From: Rotaria macrura
Taxonomy: Eukaryota; Rotifera; Eurotatoria; Philodinida; Philodinidae
DNA: 64,000 nucleotides
Assembly (NCBI GenBank): GCA_900239685.1
Contig: OENT01000551.1
Span: 1-64,000 of the forward strand
Reading direction: 5' to 3'
Shown here: in pieces, positions 46,054 through 57,773 of the stretch
Layout of the letters: each line of letters starts with the position of its first letter
How positions within the stretch are numbered: the stretch's first letter is position 1
The notes under the pieces: generated by a model
Databases searched by the model: none
Told to the model about the DNA's origin: nothing
The model's input: only the letters and a program-made list of their open reading frames with translations
Made by a program: the position numbers and the translations under genes

Positions 46054-47800
46054 GAAAATCCTTATACAGCACGAAAACTAACAACATCTGATTTGTCATC
46101 GCAATTAGAACAACGTGTTAATAGTTATTTAAATTATAAAAATTGTTATGAAAGTCGTATTACAATCCGTATATTCGATTCCAATTATAAAGCATGTGAA
46201 ATAAAACCACAATTAAAAAAATATTATTTAAATCAACTTACAACTAATGGTTTTCCATATAGAACAAAAGCAATATTTGCTTTTCAAGAAATCGATGGTG
46301 TTGAAGTTGCTTTCTTCGCCATGTATGTACAAGAATATGATGAACATTGTCCTGCGCCAAATACGCGCCGTGTTTTTATTTCACATGTTGATACGGTACA
46401 TTATTTCCAACCAAAAATTTATCGTCAGGACATTCATCATCAAATTATAATTGGTTACTTAAATTATGCTAAACAACATGGCTTTATGTTTGCTCATATA
46501 CGGGCTTGTCCAGCAAGTGAAGATTTTGATTACATATTTCATTGTCATCCATGTGAACAAATTTTATTGAAGCCAAAGCGCCTACAAGATTGGTGTATAC
46601 AAATGCTTGATAAAGCAATTGTTGAACGTATTGTTATTGATTATAAGGTAAACTTCAGACAGACATCTTCATGAATAGATAAGCATCTTTTGGTGATATT
46701 GAACGTGTGTTATTGAATTTCTTCGCTTAAAAAAAATGAGAACTCACGTAGAATTAAAGATTATCGAATATTTTCATGAATATATTTTATGTGATTGATT
46801 TAGGATATTATGAAAGATTGTTTGGATAATCCAGTTCAAACAATTCTTGATATTCCATATTTCGATGATGACTTTTGGCCGACTACTATTGAAGAAACTA
46901 TTCAAAATATGTTTTCATGATTGATCATAAAAATTAATTTTTATATCACATTTTATTTTAGAAATTGAAGCAACACGAACCATTGTCGATGAAGATATAA
47001 ATGATCCTATTCAACCGGAAGAAATAGCCGAAGTTAGTAAAAATTCTACAATCTATTTACTAGTCAAACTTGAAATTCAGCTAAAGATAAATTCATCGAA
47101 TCGTATGAGTAGAATAGATTAAATCGATTTTTTAATAGTCATCATTCAAATCTTGATTTTACCTACAGTATGAATATTTAACGTTTCCTTTTAATTTAGA
47201 TTTCTGGCAAACGTAAATGTGTCAATACATATGAAAAGAAAAATCAAAAGACATATTGTACGGATTTACTATTTGCAATATTTACAACTATGGAGAAACA
47301 TAAAGAGGTAAATTATTCAAACGAATATAGCAGCAACAAACAGTAAACTTCATTGTTGAGCTTCTCATACGAATATTTAAATGATAATATTTACAACTTA
47401 CATCTATATAATTATTTAGGCATTCTTTGTTATTCGGCTTAATCATCGAGCACCATCTTCTCCAGTAATCAATGATACCGATCGTCTTATTCAATGTGGT
47501 TTCATGGATACACGAAATGTATTTTTAAATTTTTGTCATGATCAAAATCATGAGTTTTCTTCATTACGTCGTGCAAAATTTTCAACTATGGCTTTACTAT
47601 ATGAATTACATACATCAGAAGCAAATCAATTTACATATTATTGTGATAAGTGTCGACAACAATGTGATATTCATTATCATTGTGCAACATGTGAAGATTT
47701 CCATCTATGCAAAACATGTTTTAATATTGAACCAAAACATGCACATCAAATGGAATGTTCATCATCATCTTTAGTTGATATTACTCAAAATGATAAATGA
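45214..47800 (+). pseudogene. Truncated p300/CBP-like acetyltransferase paralogue
   Basis: Exons 45207-46647, 46804-46906, 46962-47032, 47200-47307 and 47420-47800 follow animal p300/CBP in order: bromodomain (with the YNKNSSHIY acetyl-lysine Asn), RING-like and PHD fingers (HQVCALHVDSIWPESFICHTC region), HAT (FPYRTKAIFAFQEIDG, then RVFISHVDTVHYF) and ZZ finger (CDKCRQQCDIHYHC region). TAZ1, KIX and TAZ2 are absent. Lesions: an in-frame TAA at 46051-46053, where p300 has Lys (RKENKFSAKRL versus R*ENPYTARKL); and a donor at 46907 reading ATATGT where GTATGT would restore phase 1. In addition, the HAT residues matching human p300 Trp1436 and Tyr1467 are Arg (46501-46503) and Cys (46594-46596). 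The gene is either a pseudogene or now makes only the bromodomain-PHD part. Confidence 0.85.
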
Positions 47801-49222
47801 ATAATAACGACAAATCTATAGAAAGTATTCAATTATAACGAGAACAATTTTTGTTACGTAGTTTTCGATATTAACGTGTCATACAGCACATAAATGATTT
47901 TGTTCCATACTAAATGTTGTCTGAATCAAAAATGTCAAATTTCATTTTGTTGTATTTATTTTACATTTAAACTATAAAAAAAGACAAGTATCTAATTTAG
48001 AAAACAAATCTACATCGTATGATGTAACAAGAAAAAATATCGTGCTAATACAGACCCAAGATAAATTATTTGCTTCGAAAGTTTTCATTTTTGAACAAAA
48101 ACTCGTGCGTTTCTATATTGCTTATATATTTATACGAACTTGATTTTGCGAAATAAATCAGGTCAAAATAGTTACGTCATAATTTTCTTATGTTATATCT
48201 AGTTAAATGACTAACAGCATTATTCAATAGTAAAAAGTATATAGGATGACTTTAAAATAGTGTAGCACACAGTGTATTCGATTTGCCCTTTTGACTAAAA
48301 TAGTAGCATATCATTCAATATCTGAATGTTGTAATTTATTCAAAATTTTGCAAATAGAAAGTAATCGAACGTAATAAAATACGATGTATACATTTAGTTT
48401 TTCTATTATAGCATCTAGTATTTTGTCTTCTTTGCTTTTATTTATATTTGTCATCATATGAGGCGAAGAAGACCATCATTCATGCTCTCAAATACATCGA
48501 CTCTGTCTTTCGTTCGATTTTATTATTCCGAGCAGTATTTCTTGTTCGCAGAAAACTGCAAGGCTATTTCCAGTCAAATCTGTGCTCGATGCATGCCGAC
48601 ATCGACATATTGTATGTGACATTGTTGCTTTGTAGTTTTCTTCAACAGTAACTTCTGCTTTCAATCATGAATTTCCACAATAAGTTGATCATATCATTGA
48701 AGAGCTGCCACTACTGAAAATTTAATTCAACAACTAGTTTTCTACAATTCCATCAGTCAAGAGCTATGCCCAACAAGATGGACAATTCAAGCGAAACATG
48801 GCGGCAGGTGTAGAATTCAACTCTATGAAGTCTGTCGTTTCCATCTTGGTACCTCCATTCAGTTAGAGACGGTGTGGATGTTGCTATCCGCCCACAGCCA
48901 TAATATCAATATGCAACCTTCGAAAATAATTTCTTCTAGTTTATTTTGTTCTTCTGTTTGAGCAAAATGAACGTCATTCCCATTCATGAAATCAGATGAC
49001 TTGAGAAATGCTGATTTAGGTTCAATACAAACCATACTAGTTATACCCCACTGTACAACACATATAGAGTATTTTTATCAGCAAAGATTCTTTTCACATC
49101 TCTATTCGATTTAAAAGCTTAAAATAAAAAAAAAAGATTACACGAGAACATTCGATGAATGTTAGTTACTTGATTTTGTTCGATCTTTAGTGGATGTATG
49201 TAGCAGAACTAAAGACAAATAT
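47801..49222. other. No gene recognised
   Basis: 3' flank of the p300/CBP-like locus. The plus frame 48448-48651 has no domain. No TAZ2 zinc-finger sequence was found here, so its absence from the paralogue is not just a missed exon nearby. Confidence 0.4.
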
Positions 49223-49486
49223 TTAGACTGGAAGGTGTCGATCAGAATCGAGACGCTTGCGTAATTCATCTGTTGACCAATTTTCAATATTAAGACCGTT
49301 AAGTTAAATAATTCGATCAAGAGTTTTAATGCCTGCTCGAAATGACAGATCTAATGTCCAATTACCATATTCAAGTCGATGTAGTGAACACGTTCGTTTC
49401 GATGATAATGTACACAAAAGGTAAAATTTTGCTCTGGACGTGCATGTTGAATTGTACACACCACAATCGAATATCATTTTTCTCAC
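49223..49486 (-). pseudogene. Unidentified broken coding fragment
   Basis: A minus-strand frame reads LEYGNWTLDLSFRAGIKTLD, then RII, a TAA, and continues in the same frame with LNGLNIENWSTDELRKRLDS to a second stop at 49223. Continuity across the stop with protein-like composition suggests a decayed gene. The family is not recognised. Confidence 0.35.
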
Positions 49487-52400
49487 AAATTAAACTAGTC
49501 TTTTCATCAACAGTTACCGAATCTGCATAATGCAGTATGAATAATAAAGAATATTTACCATCTCACAGTCAATATTGATGGTATCTCAAAAGAATCGTTC
49601 CTCAAAAAATTGATTACGACAGATACACTTGTGAAGTTCGTTCTAAGTCACTGTTGAAGATTCTTATCAATTTAATATTGATCACGAATCATCATTCGAA
49701 TGAAATATTCTCCTATTTTGTTGAAACTTTTAGCAATACAGAAGACTTTTCAGTAATTTTAACTGTTTTGCACATTCCAATCATAACTAAAATTCTCCTC
49801 TAAACTTTCATGTGTACATCTGTTTTGTAATGAAAATTTCATTCATAATTAGAGAATCTAAATGATCGATACACTGTTAAAAACACTATTGAAAGGAAAA
49901 GCTCTTCGAAGGAAACTGATTTTCGCAAATCAAAACAGCTTATGGAAAGGTGTAAATCTTGAAAACGTTTTTAACAATGATATATCTTCCTGTACGGTTT
50001 TTCTCCTAAGTAATGATATCTTTTTAGCATAATGTTTTAGAATCCATTTTCGAAAAATTTCTGGTGGATCACTACTGCGTTCATAGATTAAATCAGTTGT
50101 GTTTGCATTATTAATACATTCAATCAAGCAGGAAATTTTAAGAACTTTAGTTATTAAATCAAAATGTTCATCTCGTTGACTATAGCGTTTCCTTAGAAGA
50201 CACAAAGAGATAGGACCACTCTTCATTCCACGCTGACAGATGTAACGGATTCATCTACTTTTTGTTTTGTTACGATTGTGTTAGGTCTTTTTTCAAGACT
50301 GATAAACAAGTTCTGTAAAAAAAGACGATATACAGTTTAGAGAGTGTCCATTTAAGCGCCTACAGGAACCAAGACGCTGATCAAAATCAAGATTTTTTAT
50401 TTTATTTTTTTCGAAGCCTTTTGCATTGAGACAAAATAATTATTTGAGAAGAGCACGAATATTTCAAATAGATTTTTTTCTATGCATTTGAAGACATCAC
50501 TGACGAGTCAAGCATATGTTTTACCTGTTTTATCAATAAATAATAATAGATATTTACCGCCTTTTCATAGTTGGTAAAGTTGAGACGTCTTCACAAAATT
50601 TTATTCAATCAAAGATGATAAAATCGTTTCAAGATTTGCTGATTCGGACAAGAAAAAAAGCAACGATAGTGGAATGTTTTCTAAAGCGAGAATTGTACCT
50701 CTACGAGAGCATAATTCTGACAATATGTGAAGTATGTTAGTGATCAAAGCAAAAAAGTACTCTTTATCATAAGATAAAAGTATTGTTGCCAATGCTAAAT
50801 AACAGAGAGAAATAATGTTTGTCATTTTATGATTCATTTTATGCATTACATGACGTTAATTCGAAGATTTGAACAAATAAAACATTATTAGTCATAGATT
50901 GTTTTTTATTTCAATCATAATGGTTTCGATGTTGTCACTTCCCTCTTTAACGTGTGGCATATTCTTCTCTAATAGTATTCAAAGACAATTCTAAAAGCGC
51001 TGTTCGAATTCAGTATACAGCGCATGTTTAAAGTTTTGGGTAAAAGAAAATAACGATATTTAAAAAAAATGTTTTCACTTAATTATTGTATATCTGATAA
51101 CTCAAGCAGGTCAATTCATAAGATCTGTTCGGCCTCGATTGGACACAATGTCACTCTGACAGATTCAGAGAGGTATTGGTTCACTAACAAATAATAAAGA
51201 AATAATCTAAACACATAATCTTACTTTTCAAGTTTTCCATGGAGTTGTGTATAGTTAGAGACGAGTGTGAAACATTCTATTCAAGTATGAAAAGAATATA
51301 GTCAATGATTAGAATTCTGAAATAAGAAAGCTTGAGAAAAATAATATAAAAAAAGAAACAACACTGAGATATCCTTTAGAATTAGAACGATATTCCCTTT
51401 CATGTTTTGGCAAGTCGATTTAGATCTCTTATTTATAGAGGAGAAAGTGGTAACAGTTTGATAGAATTTTTTAAACTATCCTTCCCGTTATCACCAGAAC
51501 AGGAAGATCCACAGATAATCGTTGAATCATGCCTTGTTTCATCACTAAAGATCGAGTCTAATGTGACAATTCTAAAGAAAAAGATTAACGACAGAAACCT
51601 TGTTAAAGTATTATTGAATATTTATTTAGGCTTCATGGTACCGTTCGGCAAAGGTAAACATTCCACTTGTGACAAGTTGAAGTAATTTCTACTGTTAGAA
51701 CTTCAGTTCTGACCTATGATTTCAAGTCGCAATTAGAGCAAGAAAATTCCAGTTTCCATGTACTTTGACATATTTTTCGACATGATAGGAAAGTGAGGCA
51801 ATCATTCTTTATCTGGAGAATGTTCGATGGCCATCGGTTGCTATATTTGAATTCAAACCTAATCAACGATAATTACTGTAGTATATTCACATTCTTCAAT
51901 CTTCCCTTGTATGTTTCTCAATTTTTTCAAGTCTACAAGCGAGAGTTACTGATTATATGTAACTATCTAAACATAAGTAAAATAAACAATAATCAATGAT
52001 GAAACTAGTCGTGTTAAGTCATGTATAAAACAATTTATAAAGAATTACTCGAGATAATATATAATTGACTTTTTATTCAATGAAAAAATCAAAATGAACA
52101 ATAGAAAGTACTAGAATCAAGACAGAAAAATAAATAAATAATCAAATAAAATTTGATGTCTCATCACATAGATTTCATCACAATATGTAAATATTTTTCA
52201 TTTCAGTAGAGAACTGTTTCATATGAAACGAATTGAGCGTTTTTTTTCTCTACTTTCAATCAAAACAATTACCCATATTTATTTAAATCGCAAAGAATTC
52301 ATCCATTCGGCATTGAATTCACTATTGTTTTTGATTTGTTGAAAGTGTGTTATCCATGTTTACAAAACGATGATGACTCAGTGTAAATCAATATCTATAG

Positions 52401-52823
52401 GACAATACTTCTGAAATGTGTTTTCATGCATGTAATGAAACTTTTTATAGTTATTTTTCTTTGACGAAGAAAATCAATGTATTCAAGTTTAGAACACTGT
52501 AATAACATTGTTTCCAAAACGGCTAGGCTTCAGTACAAAGTTTTGTCAGAAGCTCAGTCTAAATTTTATACAATCAAGATATAGCCTAGTTTTCTTTGAA
52601 TTTCTCGCTCCATCAAGAACGCTGTTGACTTTGAACTCAATAAACGTATTTTTACTCTTGTGAAAACAACTTGACTAATTTTTACCAAAAATATTTATCA
52701 TTCATATTTAACTTGACATAATTAAATTCGACTATGTTTCCCAATTAAGCCAAAGTTGATCAACTATTTGCTCATAGTTTACATGAAAGTCACATTTTAC
52801 AGACAACACTGTGTTAAGTCACT
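49487..52823. other. Unassigned open frames, no recognised gene
   Basis: Minus frames 49930-50226 (charged; contains NANTTDLIYERSSDPPEIFR, with a protein-like extension upstream in another frame) and 50601-50846 (hydrophobic, leucine-rich) could be decayed exons on the same strand as the fragment at 49223. The plus frame 51407-51685 has a non-ATG start. I could not connect any of them by splice sites. Confidence 0.3.
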
Positions 52824-52989
52824 TCAACATTTATCAGATATTGGATTTTGAAGACGATTCTTAATTAAATCCATATCTGAAAGTGATCTCTCACAAGTTA
52901 CTTGTGAATATGGCATCATAATTGCACTTTTAAGTATTGTTAATGTTTGAAGAAATGTAGCTAATGATGGTAGTAATTCATTTGAAAAT
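52824..52989 (-). pseudogene. hAT transposase C-terminal (dimerisation) relic
   Basis: The minus frame, ending in TGA at 52824-52826, reads TILKSAIMMPYSQVTCERSL then SDMDLIKNRLQNPISDK. This matches the C-terminal dimerisation region of hAT transposases, in which a Pro-Ser/Thr segment is followed by ERSFS and an IKxxLR motif. Only about 50 residues remain, and an upstream in-frame stop closes the frame. No DDE core or terminal repeats were found near it. Confidence 0.65.
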
Positions 52990-54573
52990 TAGAAACTAAC
53001 TAATTCTGTAACTCAGCCAGTACTGATTCCCACACAATTTGTACGAATGCCAAAGTGAAATATTTCTGGGGGTGTCAATCCTCCACCATCCTTCCTCCTT
53101 GACATCGGCACCAGAAATGAGTTTTGCTTAGCTGCAGTGAATAAGTAACATGAATCAAAAATCGATTCATTGCTCCGTAGAATAACAGAAACCACTCATG
53201 CAAACATATGAATAGAGTACAAGACTCACTGTTTCTGATACAGATCCTGGCATTTCTGTTCTGATGAGATGATCGCATGAATTCAAGAGAAATGAAGAAG
53301 GTAGAGAGTGAATAAGTGACAGTGGAGACTGATGAGACGAAAACGAAATACTTCCAAGAACAATGACTAAAAAACACGTCCAAAGTCAATGCGAAGGAGT
53401 ACCAAAGCCACGAGTTAGTTCCAACGGAGAGCTCTCAGTTTCCCAAACAATAAAATACACTTTTGAAAAATCTCGCCAAGGAGATCCACCCATTATATAT
53501 GCCAAAAACATGTTCATTTGAGCCACATGAATGATCATTTCTACCAGAGCCTTGTCTCAGACAGACAAACATACACAGATGGATTACGGTTACTAGAATC
53601 CATCGTTCCCGTCTAGAGAATAACAGATAAGACTACTCAAGAGCAATTTCTACAAAGTAGGAATTGATTTTTCATTAGTTTCATCTACAATCACATCCTT
53701 TTAATATATTTGTAAATCTGATAGTTAATTGTTTATACATTAATATTTTTTGTCTATAGAATAGACCTGCTATTCTTTATCTTCTTATTACTTGAAAGAA
53801 CTAAACTTAAGTGAACTTGAACATACACAATGCAATATTGATTTTGTGCAAAATTAAAAGTAACTTTCATTTCAAATCTTGTTCTTAATTTTATGCAAAC
53901 TGTCAATTCACTATTTTAGAAGCCAGCCTATGCTATTGTGCTTCTTAAGCAATATTCTACAACACTAGATTGGAGAGACATTCGGCTTTTAACCATTGAG
54001 AACTAAGTTATCTGTCAACAAAATTAGAAAAAAATTATTATTTGTCTTAGTTCCATGTTTGATGTATATTTGTTGAGATATTGAGTTTTTCGTTGTCCTT
54101 AAAAAACGATCGATCGAATAATTAATTTAGAAATTTTGACTTCAAAGACTTCAAATTTCGCAGTATGAACTAGCGAGTCACGTTGAGATCTACCGATGTA
54201 AAAAGTTTGCTGCACATCTTCTATCCGACTGGTATGTAATATTTTCCTGAATGTATACCTCAATACTCTATTCAATATGATTGTATGACGTAGTAGAGAA
54301 AAACGATGACATCAATCTACTTTGTTTTCTTCATGACTTTTAAGGTTTCTTAATACAAAAGCATGCGTGTGTCTCATTTATTCATCGAATTTTTTGTAAA
54401 AAAAAACATCAAACGTGGCATCGTCGATGAATGACTCATATTCCTCTTGCGCGTACTAGGATGACTGATTCACTGACAGTAATTACTCAATCGAAAGAAA
54501 CAGGAAAAACCAAGGACGTAGTATGCAGAAAACAAGAAAAAAACAAACCAAATATAACCGCATCGGTTCCTGG
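52990..54573. other. No gene recognised
   Basis: The minus frames 53013-53195 and 53075-53389 overlap in different phases and show no domain. The rest is AT-rich upstream flank of the SPFH gene. Confidence 0.4.
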
Positions 54574-54581
54574 TATATAAA
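54574..54581 (+). promoter_or_regulatory. TATA box of the SPFH gene
   Basis: TATATAAA, about 57 bases before the ATG at 54631. This spacing allows a short leader of about 25-30 bases without an intron. Confidence 0.6.
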
Positions 54582-54630
54582 CATAAGTTGACAAGAACAA
54601 GATCAGAGAAAAAAAAATTCACAGAAAAAT

Positions 54631-56866
54631 ATGGTTTTATTACGTAAAATAAAGCGAGGACGCCGTTCCATTATTTGGAGCTGTACAGGCGAAGCTGCAT
54701 ATATCGATGGACCACGTCTAGCTGTTGTTTGGCCATGTATCAATCGAATCCAACCATTGCAAATGCATCAAGCAAATGACATGCAGTATTTACAGGTAAA
54801 TTATATTGATGGAAGAACAGAAATTCAAATAGGTCCAGCATCGTTATTTGAAGACCCATTAAAAATTATTTCGATTTTTCAAAAAGATCTAATTACTCTT
54901 GATGCTAATGAATTATTAGTCTTGTACGCACAAAAAGAAGACGAAATGAGAAAAGGTAAAAATATCTCGCTGTGTAAGAAAATCATGAATACATACATTC
55001 TTTCGTATTAGATCTATCGTCCGTACGTAATATCATACGAGGTCCAATACTTTATGCTCCAAAACCAAATGAATGGATTCATGAATTTACATGGCATGGT
55101 GAAGACGGAGCACATAAAACTCATATTATACCTGGCGCAAAAAAATTCACAAAGCTGCGTCTTATTCCCGATCAATTCTATTATAATATAACTGATGTTC
55201 GAACATCGGATGATGCTTTGATCGTTGTTAAATTAATGATTTTTTATGAATTGATCAATGTTGAAACAATGTTAAATAATACACATGATCCAATAGCAGA
55301 TTTCGTAAGAAAAACAAAACTTCATTTATTATCTCTATCAATTATTGTTGTTTAAAAAATCTAGCTCAACGCTGTATGTGCTGATGTCATTGCATTTGCA
55401 TCCGTACGAAAGTATGAAACATTTCTCGAGAATGCTAACCAATTGAATCAATTGGAAACATATCCACAACTAGTCGCACGATCCGAAACAGTTGGATATC
55501 GAATAAACAAAGTTGTTTTTCGTGGTTATCAAGCCTCGGAAAAACTTCAAGTATGTTTATTTAGTTATTGTTTCATTGAATAAGATTCTTCAATAAGAAG
55601 AAATCAGGAAGGACATGTATTTAAAACTAGCATATCTACTTCGATTTTGAAAGTTACATTGTTCGTATGAAAATACTGTTCAGAAATCAAATTGTCAGTC
55701 GAATGGGATTAGACAAGGAAGAAACGATTGAACTTCATCCATGTAGATATAATATCAAATCTTTTAGATCTTTTACGTTTCTAGAAAAGATTGTACTTAT
55801 CAGTTTTTACAAATTTTTATCAAACGATAGAATATCGATCGGACGATCACATCCTCACATTTTTCTTAACATTTCAGACAAAGAGAATATTCATTCATTG
55901 ACTTACTGACTTTCTAACAAATAGTCTCTTGTCATTAGAATTAAATTTATTTGAAAGTTCAATAGCTCAATAAAAAAGATATTCGTTTTACACAGAAGAT
56001 TTCAAGTTATCATCGAGATGATTTGACATGTTTACGAGAAAAAAAATTCAAAATTTGAGATATTTATATATATACATATGATTTTCCTTGTTTTTACAAA
56101 ACCCTCATGGAAGTTCCTCGCATGAGCTTATTTCTATTGCTATGATAACTAACTTTGTACAATATTCGAATCAATCATTGCAAAATGTCAAAATCTGATG
56201 TATAAATTCAATAAAGTGTCACTACTTTGTAAATGAAATACTTATTCATAGTTTATAACTAGAAAAAATTGGCTCTGAATAAAATAATCTCTCAATGATT
56301 CATAGTGATGGTTGAATAGTGTTTAACATCACTATTTTGCGTGTCTTATGCTCACCGAATTTTCTATTTTGATTTAGTTAATGAATGATGGTGCAATTGA
56401 AAAACGAACTCGATTAAGATTGGACGAGGAATCCGAACGTCAATCACAATTGTTAGAAGATTTAAAATTAGAAAAACGTTTCGAACGATCACAAAAAGGT
56501 ATAATAAGAAAGAAAAATCATTCGATCAATCTACATGTCATTTGATTTCTAATTGATTTTCATTTTTAAAAAGAACGAAAACTCGAACTTGAACAAGTGT
56601 TACATAAACTTGATATGGCTAAACAACAACATGCAAGTCAGTTACAACAGAAAGATGCTGAGAATCAATTGGAACGACAACATCAACAATTGTTGCATGA
56701 AGATGAAATTAAATTTTATCAAAATTTGAAAGAACTTGGTACAGATATTACACAAGTTATGGTAGCACAACAAAGAAATCCCGACAAATTAATTCAAATC
56801 GTTAATGATAGTGAGAAAAACGCTCAAAAGACATCACAAAATATTCGATTTGTTAATAATATTTAA
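54631..56866 (+). CDS. SPFH/Band-7 domain protein with C-terminal coiled coil
   Basis: Five exons: 54631-54955, 55012-55304, 55365-55550, 56378-56498 and 56574-56866. Borders are canonical and phases agree, giving 405 residues. The N-terminal half has a beta-rich repeat pattern (GRTEIQIGPASLFEDPLKII, and later RGPILYAPKPNEWIHEFTWH) like the 'GP...P...' motifs before vault-type SPFH domains. The SPFH core covers about residues 165-280: DDALIVVKLMIFYELINVET, then FLNAVCADVIAFASVRKYET and INKVVFRGYQASEKL. From residue about 285 to 390 it is Gln/Glu/Lys-rich coiled coil. SPFH proteins form membrane-associated or vault-like oligomers. There is no membrane segment, so a cytosolic assembly resembling major vault protein is plausible but not proven. 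Intron 3 is 827 bp against about 55-75 bp for the others. Confidence 0.8.
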
Positions 56867-57773
56867 ATTGCTTGTATTATCATCATCGTTTAGCAATTAG
56901 GATCATGAACATCGTTCATAACAGCTTGGAATTTTTTAATCAAGCTTTGTGTCAATGCTTATTTACTCGTTCTACTATTCCTAATAAATCAATGATGATT
57001 TAATTAATGAACAATAGATTATATCATAAGATCTGAGAGTAGATGGGACATATCACATCAAGTTTGTAGATTATAATTAATTACTGACCTTGCATCTCAA
57101 ATCATGAATTGATCAACAGAAGAGAAAAAAATCAAACTGTTGCAAGCCGTAATCCATAACTTTATTCATCTATAATTATGCAGCTTTCTAATCCAAAGCA
57201 AAGGATGAAATTATGAGTAACAAACACACATAAATTAATGCACACCAAAACAAAAAAGAATATAGCAAGATTATTCAATGGCAATAAATTAAAAAATCAC
57301 AAGTTAAATGATGAAATGTACAAATTGTCGATTTCTCATTATCATATGCTCCAGAGATTTTTCAATAAATTCTGATACGAATCATCAAAGAGACTAGCTC
57401 AATTATCGCTTAAGAAAACATAATCAAACTATTGAATTTGAAGTTATCTTTCTTGAATAGTAAACGGCGAACGCATAAAAAAACAACGAATCATTATAAA
57501 GATAATTTTCAGAAACATTTACATCGTGATTTCTAATCATTCGATTCAGAAATGAGAGATATGACTATTGAGCTACTTTTTCAGATGAATCATGTCAAAT
57601 TGGTTGAGATCAAGGGTTTTAACAAAAGTCCTATGCACCTTAGTATAAATATTTGTGCATATTGATTTTCGTACATTGAATGAAAAGGGAGTTTTTTTAC
57701 GAATATAATCTCGATGAAAGTTCATGTCAGAAAAGTTTTTTTTGAAAAAAAGTGGAACATATCGAATATTACA
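56867..57773. other. Convergent intergenic region
   Basis: The space between the 3' end of the plus-strand SPFH gene and the 3' end of the minus-strand CCP gene. No coding signal. Confidence 0.5.

Noticed and set aside
55667..55909. ORF inside the large intron of the SPFH gene
   Set aside because: The flanking exons join exactly in phase without it, and the translation shows no domain. A hidden alternative exon remains possible but unsupported.
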